Positions 17,339 to 26,616 of a stretch of 64,000 nucleotides of DNA are shown here, piece by piece. The notes beneath the pieces are model-generated. The model was not told the origin of the DNA. It was given only the letters and a program-made list of their open reading frames with translations, and did no database searches. The stretch is from Paenibacillus herberti (GTDB taxonomy: Bacteria > Bacillota > Bacilli > Paenibacillales > Paenibacillaceae), in NCBI RefSeq assembly GCF_002233675.1, contig NZ_NMUQ01000001.1, positions 1,519,490 through 1,583,489 on the forward strand, written 5' to 3'. A program made the position numbers and the translations under genes. The first letter of the stretch is position 1; every line of letters starts with the position of its first letter.

Positions 17339-18679
17339 TTATACCTCCATGATGAGCAGCTGTGGGTCTGCCAAAAGCTGCTTAATGTAGTTCAGGAAAT
17401 TCTGAGCCGTCGCGCCATCGATGAGACGGTGGTCGAAGCTGAGGGACAGAGCCATTACGGAAGCTGCTACGATTTCGCCGTTTTTGACAACTGGCTTATC
17501 GGAGATGCGTCCTACGCCAAGGATTGCCACTTCAGGGAAGTTGATTACTGGCGTGAAGAACATGCCGCCAGCGGAGCCAATGTTCGTAATCGTAATCGTG
17601 CTGCCTTTGAGCTCAGCACCGGAGAGCTTGCCGTCACGGCCGCGAAGAGCGAGGTCACGAATGCTGTCAGCGATCGTCCAAACGTTTTTGCGGTCAGCAT
17701 GCTCGATAACTGGAACGATCAAACCGTTGTCGGTATCGGTAGCAATACCGATGTTGTAGTACTTGCGAAGCACGATTTCTTGAGCTTCTTCGTCTAGCAT
17801 GCTGTTCATGATCGGGAACTCGCGGACTGCAGCTACGAGAGCCTTAACGATGAATGGCAGGTAAGTCAGCTTAACGCCTTTTTTCTCAGCGACAGGCTTG
17901 GCTTTTTTGCGTAGCTCAACGAGTGCGGTTACGTCCACTTCGTCCATCAGTGTTACGTGAGGAGCGGTGTAAACGGATTTCGCCATAGCGTTGGAAATGA
18001 TTTTGCGGATACCTTTGAACGGCAGGCGCTCTTCAGGACGGTCGCCACCTTGGGATGTAACAGGAGCTGCTTTAGCTTCGCCTGCTCCCTTAGCTGCTGT
18101 AGTTGCATTGTCAGCTGCTGCTTCCGGAGCGGATGCACCGCCGCCAGCTGCGAACTGTTCCACGTTCTCGCGGGTAATGCGGCCGTTTTTGCCGGTGCCT
18201 TGAATGGCAGTGATGTCTACGCCTTTTTCACGAGCGAATTTGCGAATGCTTGGCGTTGCCAGCACTTGGCCCTTAGCGGAACCTTGCGCTGCAGCCGGCT
18301 GAGCTGCTACTGGAGCAGAATCTTTCGCTGTAATCTCCGCATCGCCTTTCACGGCGCCAGGAGCTACATTTTGAGCCTCATCCTTAGCAACTTCCTTCGC
18401 GCTATCTTCGCTTGGAGCCGCACCTTCAGGCAGATCGCCTTCTGCGTCAATAATCGCTACGATGTCGCCGACATGGCATACTTGGCCGTCCTTCGTGAGG
18501 ACTTCCAGAATCGTACCGTTAACTGGGCAAGGAACCTCAACTACTGCCTTGTCATTTTGTACTTCCATAATGATATCATCGTCCGTTACTTTGTCTCCGA
18601 CTTTGATATGCATTTTAATAATTTCGCCTTCATGAAGGCCTTCGCCCAGTTCCGGGAACCGGTATTCAAACTTTGCCAC
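17339..18679 (-). CDS. pdhC: Dihydrolipoamide acetyltransferase (E2)
   Basis: About 446 residues. The single N-terminal lipoyl domain has its lysine in [14 protein letters not shown]. An Ala-rich linker leads to the peripheral-subunit-binding domain ([16 protein letters not shown]). A second linker precedes the catalytic domain, which ends with [13 protein letters not shown] carrying the His and Asp of chloramphenicol-acetyltransferase-type E2 enzymes. It forms the structural core and acetylates CoA. The start is GTG 18679 behind a strong AAAGGAGG. The 138-bp gap to pdhB holds a hairpin. Confidence 0.95.
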   Translation of the reverse strand: MAKFEYRFPELGEGLHEGEIIKMHIKVGDKVTDDDIIMEVQNDKAVVEVPCPVNGTILEVLTKDGQVCHVGDIVAIIDAEGDLPEGAAPSEDSAKEVAKDEAQNVAPGAVKGDAEITAKDSAPVAAQPAAAQGSAKGQVLATPSIRKFAREKGVDITAIQGTGKNGRITRENVEQFAAGGGASAPEAAADNATTAAKGAGEAKAAPVTSQGGDRPEERLPFKGIRKIISNAMAKSVYTAPHVTLMDEVDVTALVELRKKAKPVAEKKGVKLTYLPFIVKALVAAVREFPIMNSMLDEEAQEIVLRKYYNIGIATDTDNGLIVPVIEHADRKNVWTIADSIRDLALRGRDGKLSGAELKGSTITITNIGSAGGMFFTPVINFPEVAILGVGRISDKPVVKNGEIVAASVMALSLSFDHRLIDGATAQNFLNYIKQLLADPQLLIMEV

Positions 18680-18787
18680 GAGGTGAACCTCCTTTTGCAT
18701 GTAGAGCTGAGCTGTTCCTGGGACAAGCCTTAACGCCAAGCGCCCGGCCTGTTCCTAGCGGATGCCAGCTTCAGGGGTATAGATGAA

Positions 18788-18810
18788 AGCGGAGCAAGGA
18801 ACGCTCCGCT
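18788..18810 (-). terminator. Hairpin between pdhB and pdhC
   Basis: AGCGGAGC and GCTCCGCT form an 8-bp stem. On the minus strand it is followed only by TTTC, so it is weak as a terminator. It may instead tune the ratio or stability of the upstream E1 and downstream E2-E3 messages. Confidence 0.45.
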
Positions 18811-18817
18811 GTACACT

Positions 18818-19795
18818 TTAAAATTCCAAAACTTTCTTCACGTTCGCGATAACACGAGCTGGAGATGGAAGCCATTGGTCCTCAACTTGCGCGAAAGGAT
18901 AAACCGTATCGGGTCCAGCTACACGAAGTACAGGAGCTTCCAGATGGAGAATCGCTTTCTCGTTGATTTGGGCGATGATCTCAGCTGCAGCACCGGAAGT
19001 TTTTTGAGCTTCTTGCACAACGATAGCGCGGTTGGTCTTTTTGATGGACTCAACGATCGTATCGATGTCAAGCGGCAACAGCGTGCGGATGTCGATAACT
19101 TCCGCCTTGATGCCTTCTTTCTCAAGCTCTTCAGCTGCTTTAACCGAAGTATGAACCATCATACCGTAGGTAATGATCGTTACATCAGAACCTTCACGTA
19201 CCACATTGGCTTTGCCAAGCGGAATCGTGTACTCTTCTTCCGGCACTTCGGCGCGGAAAGCACGGTACAGGTTAAGATGCTCCATGAAGAATACAGGATC
19301 ATTGTCGCGGATAGCTGCGATCATGAGGCCCTTTGCATCGTATGGATTAGACGGGATTACAACCTTGATGCCTGGCGTTTGCAGAGCCAAGCCTTCCAGG
19401 GAATCCGTGTGAAGCTCAGCTGCTTTAACGCCGCCGCCGAAAGGTGTACGGAATACGATCGGCGAATTGTAGCGACCGCCGGAACGGTAACGCATACGCG
19501 CTGCTTGAATGAACATTTGGTCCATTGCTTCATAAATAAAACCTACGAATTGGATCTCAGCAACAGGGCGGAAACCTTGAATACCGAGGCCTACTGCCAT
19601 GCCCGCCAGAGCGGACTCAGCAAGCGGCGTATCGAATACGCGATCCTCGCCGAATTCCTTTTGAAGTCCTTCTGTTACGCGGAAAACGCCGCCGGTGTGG
19701 CCAACGTCCTCGCCGAATAGCATTACATTCTCATCCCGCTTCAGCTCAGTGCGAAGAGCGTCGCGAATTGCTTCCAACATGTTCATTTGAGCCAT
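18818..19795 (-). CDS. pdhB: Pyruvate dehydrogenase E1 component, beta subunit
   Basis: Protein of 325 residues, normal for E1-beta. It shows FGEDVG near the N-terminus, [17 protein letters not shown], and a C-terminal transketolase-type domain ([24 protein letters not shown]). With PdhA it forms the thiamine-diphosphate-dependent E1 tetramer that decarboxylates pyruvate. ATG 19795 sits behind AAGGAGG with an 11-nt spacer; an upstream in-frame methionine at 19846 lacks one. It follows pdhA after 70 bp. Confidence 0.95.
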   Translation of the reverse strand: MAQMNMLEAIRDALRTELKRDENVMLFGEDVGHTGGVFRVTEGLQKEFGEDRVFDTPLAESALAGMAVGLGIQGFRPVAEIQFVGFIYEAMDQMFIQAARMRYRSGGRYNSPIVFRTPFGGGVKAAELHTDSLEGLALQTPGIKVVIPSNPYDAKGLMIAAIRDNDPVFFMEHLNLYRAFRAEVPEEEYTIPLGKANVVREGSDVTIITYGMMVHTSVKAAEELEKEGIKAEVIDIRTLLPLDIDTIVESIKKTNRAIVVQEAQKTSGAAAEIIAQINEKAILHLEAPVLRVAGPDTVYPFAQVEDQWLPSPARVIANVKKVLEF

Positions 19796-19865
19796 GATTA
19801 ACAGGTTCCTCCTTAGGGGAACGGCTCCCCGCCGTTCCGGACTCATCCATCGCTTGATTTAAAAA

Positions 19866-20951
<1,086 letters not shown>

Positions 20952-20998
20952 TCACCTCGATTTGTTATTTGAAACTTGCATGCTTCTGTTATAGAATT

Positions 20999-21028
20999 AT
21001 TATAAACCTGTTTTGATGATACGGTCAA
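20999..21028 (-). promoter_or_regulatory. Sigma-A promoter of the pdh operon
   Basis: On the minus strand TTGACC (21028-21023) is followed after 18 bases by TATAAT (21004-20999), about 57 bp before the pdhA start. Confidence 0.78.
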
Positions 21029-21243
21029 AGCAAAAAAGCAAAATAACGTTGCTTTTTCATTACTTTCACGTTTTTTAGGCATTAAGTGTATGTGTAACAG
21101 AACAATTAATGTGGTAGTACAGTGTAGTACAATAACGTTTTCATTGATTGGCCATACTAGAGCTGGCCGTCCCGTAAATGGCGCGCCTCCCTATTGTTTA
21201 CCCTTAGGCGCGTCTTCCCATGCAACAGAGGAGGAATTGTCCG

Positions 21244-21975
21244 ATGTCGGATGACAAATATTTAAAACGTACCATCGTAAAAGAGACGGTGCCGAGCCGT
21301 TATTTGGAAGACGGATCACGGGAGCTACGCATCTATTTGCCCCCTGGCTATAATGAAGTATTGAGCTATCCCGTCGTATACGGCCAAGATGGAGAAGATT
21401 TGTTCAACTTCGGCAGAGCGGCCACTTTGGCCAATCGCCTCATTATTGATGGCGAGCTTGAACCCTTCATTTTAGTCGGCGTGGACGTGAACAAAAAAAA
21501 GCGCACCTCGGAGTACGCGCCTGACGGAGAGCGGCATGAGGCGTACATTTCCTTTTTTGCTGAGGAGCTGCTTCCCTTTATAGAGGAACGCTACCCCGTG
21601 AGAAGGGAACGCCGGGAACGACTGCTTATCGGGGATTCCCTCGGCGGTACGGTCTCGCTGCATCTTGCACTCCGCTATCCAGAGCTGTGGAATCGAGTTT
21701 TGTCCTTGTCCGGAGCGTTCTACGGCGCCTCGCAGACGATCGCCAGCAAGCAAGCTGATCTCTCATGGTTGCAGCTTTATCAATACGTCGGTTTGCAGGA
21801 GACGGACTTTGAGACGGACACTGGCGTTTATGATTTTGTAAAGCTCAATCAGGATATGTACGCCATCCTCAGCGACCGTGGAGCCGACATCCGCTACATC
21901 GAGAAGGACGGGAAACATCAATGGGGCTCCTGGCAACAGGAAATTCCAGACGGCCTTCAGCATTTTCTTGATTAA
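21244..21975 (+). CDS. Alpha/beta-hydrolase, esterase D / enterochelin-esterase type
   Basis: Protein of 243 residues. The nucleophile elbow GDSLGG lies near residue 130 and a late catalytic His lies in DGKHQWGSW, with YPVVYGQDGEDLF forming the early strand and oxyanion region. This is the pattern of the putative esterase family (PF00756). There is no signal peptide, so it is a cytosolic esterase. ATG 21244 follows GAGGAGG at nine bases; an upstream in-frame start at 21220 precedes that site. The substrate is unknown. The leader contains a GC-rich hairpin (about 21180-21212) of unclear role. Confidence 0.82.
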   Translation: MSDDKYLKRTIVKETVPSRYLEDGSRELRIYLPPGYNEVLSYPVVYGQDGEDLFNFGRAATLANRLIIDGELEPFILVGVDVNKKKRTSEYAPDGERHEAYISFFAEELLPFIEERYPVRRERRERLLIGDSLGGTVSLHLALRYPELWNRVLSLSGAFYGASQTIASKQADLSWLQLYQYVGLQETDFETDTGVYDFVKLNQDMYAILSDRGADIRYIEKDGKHQWGSWQQEIPDGLQHFLD

Positions 21976-21992
21976 GACGAGTATATCAGCAA

Positions 21993-22033
21993 AAAGGAGT
22001 CGCCCTCTAGCCAAGTTAGAGGGCGACTCCTTT
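21993..22033. terminator. Bidirectional terminator
   Basis: A perfect 17-bp stem (21993-22009 with 22017-22033) is flanked by A-runs and T-runs on both sides. It serves the convergent esterase and tyrosine phosphatase genes. Confidence 0.88.
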
Positions 22034-22046
22034 GATTTTGGTACGG

Positions 22047-22538
22047 TTATCGGATTGCCAATTCATGGGCAATTCGATCAAGCAGGCGGCTGCAGCCCGC
22101 GGTCACTAGCTCCCGCGTCTGGTTGAAGTCTCCGGTGTAATACGGATCGGGCACCCCGTCCATATTCTTTTCCGGCAGCAAATCCATGAACCTCATGAGA
22201 TTCCCTTGCGGAGTATAACCACCGGATTGAATCAGCTCCCGCACATCTCGCTCATTGGCGCTATCCATTACTACGATATAATCGGAATCTTGGAGATCCT
22301 GGCGATCGACCAGCCGCGACTTCATGCCATCGTAGGAGATGCCGGCGCTGTCGAGCTCGCGGCGCGTGCCCTCATGAGGAATCTTGCCGAGATGCCAATC
22401 TCCGGTGCCCGCACTGTCAGCCTCCACTAGCTGCCCCATATTTCGTTCTGCGGCCATATGCCGGAACACGGCTTCAGCCATAGGTGACCTGCAAATATTG
22501 CCAAGACAGACGAAAATAACTTTTACTTTGTGCTCCAT
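22047..22538 (-). CDS. Low-molecular-weight protein tyrosine phosphatase
   Basis: Protein of 163 residues. The CX5R active-site loop CLGNICRS is at residues 11-18 and the catalytic acid is in DPYYTG near the C-terminus. These small phosphatases remove phosphate from protein tyrosines (and possibly arginines). No tyrosine kinase gene is nearby. ATG 22538 has GGAGG 11 bases upstream; that site overlaps the end of the UPF0126 gene, with only one base between the two coding regions, so translation is probably coupled. Confidence 0.9.
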   Translation of the reverse strand: MEHKVKVIFVCLGNICRSPMAEAVFRHMAAERNMGQLVEADSAGTGDWHLGKIPHEGTRRELDSAGISYDGMKSRLVDRQDLQDSDYIVVMDSANERDVRELIQSGGYTPQGNLMRFMDLLPEKNMDGVPDPYYTGDFNQTRELVTAGCSRLLDRIAHELAIR

Positions 22539-22539
22539 T

Positions 22540-23190
22540 TTAGAACATGCCTCCTTCACTGCGATCTCCTGCAGCGGAACGAAGCGATCTTCGCGGTAAG
22601 CTCCACTTGAACACAACGGACAACATCCGCAAAATGATGATAAGCGCGAACAGTATCATCAGTCCTAGCGTGCCGCTGAACCATCCGATACCAATTCCAG
22701 CACCGGCTAAAATGGCCCAAACCGCATAAATCTCATCCCGTAGCACTAGCGGCTTGCGGCCCGCCAGCAGATCTCGAATGATGCCGCCGCCGATGCCGGT
22801 AAGTGTCGCCGCAACGAGCACGGCACTGAGTGGATGATTCATCTCCGTTGCGTACAATGCTCCCTGGATCGCAAATGCGGACAGTCCGATCGCATCGAAC
22901 AGCGCTTCGGCCTTTCGCCAATGCTGAATCCAGCTCACGGGGAGCAGAAACACAACCGTCATGGAAGCCAAAGCGATTTGGATCAACAAACCCTGAGACC
23001 ATAAAGTTGTAACAGGAATGCCGATCAGCAAATTGCGGATAACGCCGCCGCCAAACGCGGTGACTAGCCCCAATACGAATACGCCCAGGATGTCGTACTC
23101 TTCCTCCATAGCCACAATCGCTCCGCTCGCCGCGAAAGCAATCGTACCAATGATGCTGAAAACGGCAAAAATATCGGTGTACAAGTCCAA
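22540..23190 (-). CDS. UPF0126 / TRIC-type membrane protein
   Basis: About 216 residues with seven likely transmembrane helices and two tandem halves. Each half carries a glycine-rich motif (TAFGGGVIRNLLIG and TGIGGGIIRDLLAG). This duplicated GGG-(V/I)-I-R-(N/D)-L pattern is typical of the UPF0126 family, related to trimeric cation channels (TRIC). The start is uncertain: TTG 23190 and TTG 23184 both follow a GGCGGGGG stretch. It is the upstream gene of a pair with the tyrosine phosphatase. Confidence 0.82.
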   Translation of the reverse strand: MDLYTDIFAVFSIIGTIAFAASGAIVAMEEEYDILGVFVLGLVTAFGGGVIRNLLIGIPVTTLWSQGLLIQIALASMTVVFLLPVSWIQHWRKAEALFDAIGLSAFAIQGALYATEMNHPLSAVLVAATLTGIGGGIIRDLLAGRKPLVLRDEIYAVWAILAGAGIGIGWFSGTLGLMILFALIIILRMLSVVFKWSLPRRSLRSAAGDRSEGGMF

Positions 23191-23327
23191 ACGCCCCCGC
23201 CATTAGAATGCAGTCAACCATCCCTCCTATAATAGCCGCGAGTGTCCCATCCCGCAACCGAATTGCCAGCATTTGTCCATGCGCGATATAATGAGCCGCA
23301 AACCATTTTTCGGAAGGAATGAAAAAG

Positions 23328-23984
23328 ATGCCGGAAACCCCTCAGCGGATCGTTATCATCACAGGAGGAAACCTTGGCGCATGGATGATCGGCAAGCTGC
23401 GTCCTGATGACTATATTATCGGCGCCGATGCCGGCGCGCTGTTCCTTGTGCGCAGCGGCATCTGTCCCGATCTGTCGCTCGGAGACTTCGACTCCGTCAC
23501 GGAGGAAGAGATGGGGGAAATCATCCGCGGAACTCGCGAGATGGCTTCTTTTGATCCGATTGACAAAAATTACACCGATACCGAGCTAGCTCTCATGAGA
23601 GCTATAGAGCGAAAACCATCTTCCATCTTGATTTTTGGCGCTTTGGGCAGCCGCTTTGACCATTCTCTGGCCAATGTACATCTGCTCCGCAAGGCAGCCG
23701 AATGCGGCTGTGCGGCGGTTATAGAGGATGCTTCCAATCGGATTCAGCTCATCCAAGGTGGTCAAACACTGACGATCCAGCGCAGCGATCTGCTGCCGCA
23801 TGTGTCCCTGTTGCCGCTCAGCGAGGAAGTTCACGGGATTAATCTGGAAGGATTCCAGTATCCTCTCCATGACGCCACGCTGCGCATCGGCCAGTCGCTC
23901 GGAATTAGTAATGTGCTGGCAAACGATGTTGGCACTATTCGCTCCAGCAAAGGCTGGCTGCTCGTTATGGAAACAGCGGGTTAA
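23328..23984 (+). CDS. thiN: Thiamine pyrophosphokinase
   Basis: About 218 residues. It shows ADAGALFL early, LGDFDSV (metal-binding Asp) and YTDTELALMRA, all typical of TPK, which transfers pyrophosphate from ATP to thiamine. The product is the cofactor used by the PdhAB E1 component. ATG 23328 is preferred because AAGGA lies nine bases upstream, whereas ATG 23319 directly abuts it. The gene ends six bases from the convergent MutS2-like gene, with no room for a separate terminator. Confidence 0.9.
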   Translation: MPETPQRIVIITGGNLGAWMIGKLRPDDYIIGADAGALFLVRSGICPDLSLGDFDSVTEEEMGEIIRGTREMASFDPIDKNYTDTELALMRAIERKPSSILIFGALGSRFDHSLANVHLLRKAAECGCAAVIEDASNRIQLIQGGQTLTIQRSDLLPHVSLLPLSEEVHGINLEGFQYPLHDATLRIGQSLGISNVLANDVGTIRSSKGWLLVMETAG

Positions 23985-23990
23985 ACTCGT

Positions 23991-26045
23991 TTATTGGGGC
24001 CCGCCTGCGCCGCCGTTACTGCTCGGTGTCTCGATGCGCATTCCCTCGACATGTTTACGTGACATGAGGTTCCGTGTTTTACGGTTCTCCTTGCTGTCGA
24101 ATACGATATTCATATCGTATTCCTCGCCCGGATACAGGCTGTCCCTGCTTATATAGAGGGAGAGCCTTTTTCTGTTGAACGTTTTTTTCTCCTTTTTGAC
24201 CTGGACGATGACCTCTCCCCTCTCATCCGCCTCCCGGTAAACGATGCCGGTCCGCTTCAAGGGATGAATCCAAACGCAGTCTCCCACATTGAACTCCTTG
24301 GGCTTGGCGGTGTTCTTGATTGGCTTCGGCGGCTGTGGGTCGGCGAGCTGTGTCACATCCGTCGGTTTCAGGGCGGTAGGCTGCGATGTTTGCCGCGATT
24401 CCATGACGAGTCCAATCTTCGGCTCGAAGTTGGATTCCTCCTTATTACCGGTGTTCTGACGGCTTCCTTCTACCCCCTCCTCAAGCAGTGCTGTGCTTTT
24501 GCCCGATGCTGTCGTGCTGGCGCCGCTCGCCTTAATTTCTTCGGCTCGCTTAAGCACCCGCTCCGGCAATCCATATCGCTTCGCGATCGACAGAGCATAG
24601 CTGTCCCCTGCCTCGCCAGGCTCCAAGCGATAGAGCGGCTGCAGCGTTTCGGCGTCGAACGCCATTCTTGCATTCATGCAGCGCGGCGTCCGGGAGGCGT
24701 AGGCTTTGATCTCGTTAAAGTGGGTCGTAACGGCAAGCTTCGTACCTCTTCTACCTAGCTCTTCCAGGACGGCGATCGACAGCGCAATGCCCTCGCCCGG
24801 ATCGGTGCCGGCTGCAAGCTCGTCTAGCAGCACCAGCGTTCTTCCGCCTGCCGTGCCCAGAATATCGTTCAGAACAGCCAGATGGGACGAAAAGGTGCTA
24901 AGCGACTGTTGAATGCTTTGACCGTCGCCAACGTCAGCCAGCACATCCTCGAAGATGCCAAACTCGCTTCCCTCCTCTGCTGGTAAGAACAATCCGGCTT
25001 GAGCCATCAGCGTGAACAGCCCGAGCGTCTTCAAAGCGATTGTTTTGCCCCCGGTATTGGGGCCGGTGATGCATAGCTGATCCCAGCCGATACCGAGCTC
25101 AGCATCAATCGGCATCGCTTTGTCGCCGAGCTGCGGATGCCGTCCACCTTTGAGCCGGATGATCGGTTCGGCGGTCAGCTCCGGCCTGATACCATCGTAA
25201 GAGCGAGCCAGCTTGCCGCGTGCCAAAATAAAATCAAACAGAGCCATAGCCTCCAAGTTAACCGCAAGCTGGGAGCCATTTTCCTCCGCCATAGAGGAAA
25301 GCATCGAGAGAATCCGCGTTCGCTCCTGTTCTTCCTCCTGTTTCCACATGGACAGCTCCGCCTGCAAATCGGCCACATCCGACGGCTCGATGAACAGCGT
25401 TTGACCGCTGGAGGATTCATCCCACACGGTCCCCGGCACGAGCTTGCGCTGGTCGCGGCGCACAGGAATGACATATCGCTCCCCTCTGCGGCTGACAATA
25501 GCCTCCTGAAGTGAGCTACGGTATTTAACTAGAGCCGCGTCCAGCTTGCGGCGAACCCGATCTTCAGCCACCCCAGCGCTCCGGCGGATGCGGGATAGCT
25601 CTGGGGAAGCGTTGTCGAGCAGCCAGCCGCTGCGAATGCAGCGATCGATCTCAGCTTTGAGATTTGGGCAATCCTGCATGGAGTCCGCATAACCGGACAA
25701 CAGCGGCGCCAGCTCTCTTTTGGCCGCCATATATCGTTTCATCTGCCCAATGGAAGCGAGCCAGGAGGAAAGCACATCAAGTTCCTTCTCATCATAGATC
25801 CGGCCTTTGCCGAGCAGCGAGAGGAAAATTCCGATGCCTTCCATCGAGGAAAGCGGCACGCTAGATCCGGCGCGCAGCAGTGCTTCCGCTTCGGCTGTTT
25901 CATGCTGCCAAGCCGCTGCTTGACGGAGCATTGTTGACGGGAAATGTTTCTCTGCGAGCTTTCTACCGGGTTCGGACACGGTGAAGCTGCACATGTTATC
26001 GTGAATAAAGCTATATTCCAAGCGCATCATGGATGCCTGGTTCAT
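23991..26045 (-). CDS. MutS2-like ATPase lacking the Smr nuclease domain
   Basis: Protein of 684 residues. Core and clamp helices (about 1-300) precede Walker A GPNTGGKT at 328-335 and a Walker B region VLLDELAAGTDPGEG near 405. The order matches MutS2, an anti-recombination and ribosome-rescue ATPase that normally ends in an Smr endonuclease of about 80 residues. Here a Ser/Thr/Pro-rich linker (about 545-600) is followed by a KOW-like stretch (FNVGDCVWIHPLKRTGIV), and the protein then stops with no Smr domain. It is therefore probably a paralogue that binds DNA or ribosomes without cutting. ATG 26045 has AGGAGG close by. Confidence 0.82.
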   Translation of the reverse strand: MNQASMMRLEYSFIHDNMCSFTVSEPGRKLAEKHFPSTMLRQAAAWQHETAEAEALLRAGSSVPLSSMEGIGIFLSLLGKGRIYDEKELDVLSSWLASIGQMKRYMAAKRELAPLLSGYADSMQDCPNLKAEIDRCIRSGWLLDNASPELSRIRRSAGVAEDRVRRKLDAALVKYRSSLQEAIVSRRGERYVIPVRRDQRKLVPGTVWDESSSGQTLFIEPSDVADLQAELSMWKQEEEQERTRILSMLSSMAEENGSQLAVNLEAMALFDFILARGKLARSYDGIRPELTAEPIIRLKGGRHPQLGDKAMPIDAELGIGWDQLCITGPNTGGKTIALKTLGLFTLMAQAGLFLPAEEGSEFGIFEDVLADVGDGQSIQQSLSTFSSHLAVLNDILGTAGGRTLVLLDELAAGTDPGEGIALSIAVLEELGRRGTKLAVTTHFNEIKAYASRTPRCMNARMAFDAETLQPLYRLEPGEAGDSYALSIAKRYGLPERVLKRAEEIKASGASTTASGKSTALLEEGVEGSRQNTGNKEESNFEPKIGLVMESRQTSQPTALKPTDVTQLADPQPPKPIKNTAKPKEFNVGDCVWIHPLKRTGIVYREADERGEVIVQVKKEKKTFNRKRLSLYISRDSLYPGEEYDMNIVFDSKENRKTRNLMSRKHVEGMRIETPSSNGGAGGPQ

Positions 26046-26145
26046 AAAGGATTCCTCCTAAAGTTAGGTGTCGCATTAATACTTCAAGCACTTCAAGCCT
26101 GTTCATGCCAACCACAACCGCAATCCCGATCCCCGCAGCAGGATG

Positions 26146-26192
26146 GAAAAACAAAAAACAGGAACAGAACGCATAGGCGTTCCATTCCTGTT
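26146..26192 (-). terminator. Minus-strand terminator-like hairpin upstream of the MutS2-like gene
   Basis: AACAGGAA...GAACGC pairs with GCGTTC...TTCCTGTT, and on the minus strand it runs into TTTTTTGTTTTT. It lies upstream of the MutS2-like start, so it would stop transcription entering from the right, for example antisense to the RNA at 26289. Confidence 0.55.
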
Positions 26193-26288
26193 AAGTTGCA
26201 GCCCTCTAACCTATCCGCAAACATACTCGCTGTCTAAAAAGAGCGCAAGTAAGCCCGAAAGGTGAAAAAAGGCTGGCTATCGTTAACT

Positions 26289-26446
26289 AGGGGTTGGATG
26301 CTTGTGTTCAGAACTCTATCATGGGCACACTTCAAGAACCCTAGGCGGGCATACGCAAAAAAGCGTTAGCCAAATCGGCTCTTGAAGGTTTACCCTATGA
26401 AATTATGAGATCTGAACACCCGTAATCATTAATAGCTCCCCTTTTT
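26289..26446 (+). ncRNA. Candidate structured RNA, 6S-like
   Basis: A gene-free stretch (26046-26616) contains a roughly 155-nt sequence that folds as one long interrupted hairpin. AGGGG (26289) pairs with CCCCT (26438). GTGTTCAGA (26304-26312) pairs with TCTGAACAC (26411-26419). CTTCAAGA (26330-26337) pairs with TCTTGAAG (26380-26387). An apical stem CGC-A6-GCG closes it. A large open bubble separates the second and third stems, and TTTTT follows the closing stem. A rod with a central bubble and terminal U-run is the architecture of 6S RNA, the sigma-A polymerase decoy. I could not compare it with a covariance model, so the class is a guess; that it is structured is clear. Confidence 0.45.
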
Positions 26447-26616
26447 GGAAGATCGGTTTGGAGATGTTGAGACATAAACTTTGGCTTGCCTTTTATCCTA
26501 ACCTTCTGGACAAGTGGAAGTCAACCTCTCCATTCGCCGATACTTTACCCGTGAAGGATTTTGCAATCGGCGTTATAATGGAAACACAAGGAAATTGAAA
26601 AGGAGGAATGCTGGGC

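Noticed and set aside
16363..17352. Plus-strand open frame of 329 codons opposite the lpd gene
   Set aside because: Antisense to a textbook dihydrolipoyl dehydrogenase; no promoter, ribosome site or domain.
26289..26446. T-box, SRP RNA or tmRNA for the structured region
   Set aside because: No T-box TGGNACCGCG core, no SRP GGAAGGAAGCA-type loop and no tRNA-like ends. The 6S-like architecture is the least bad fit.
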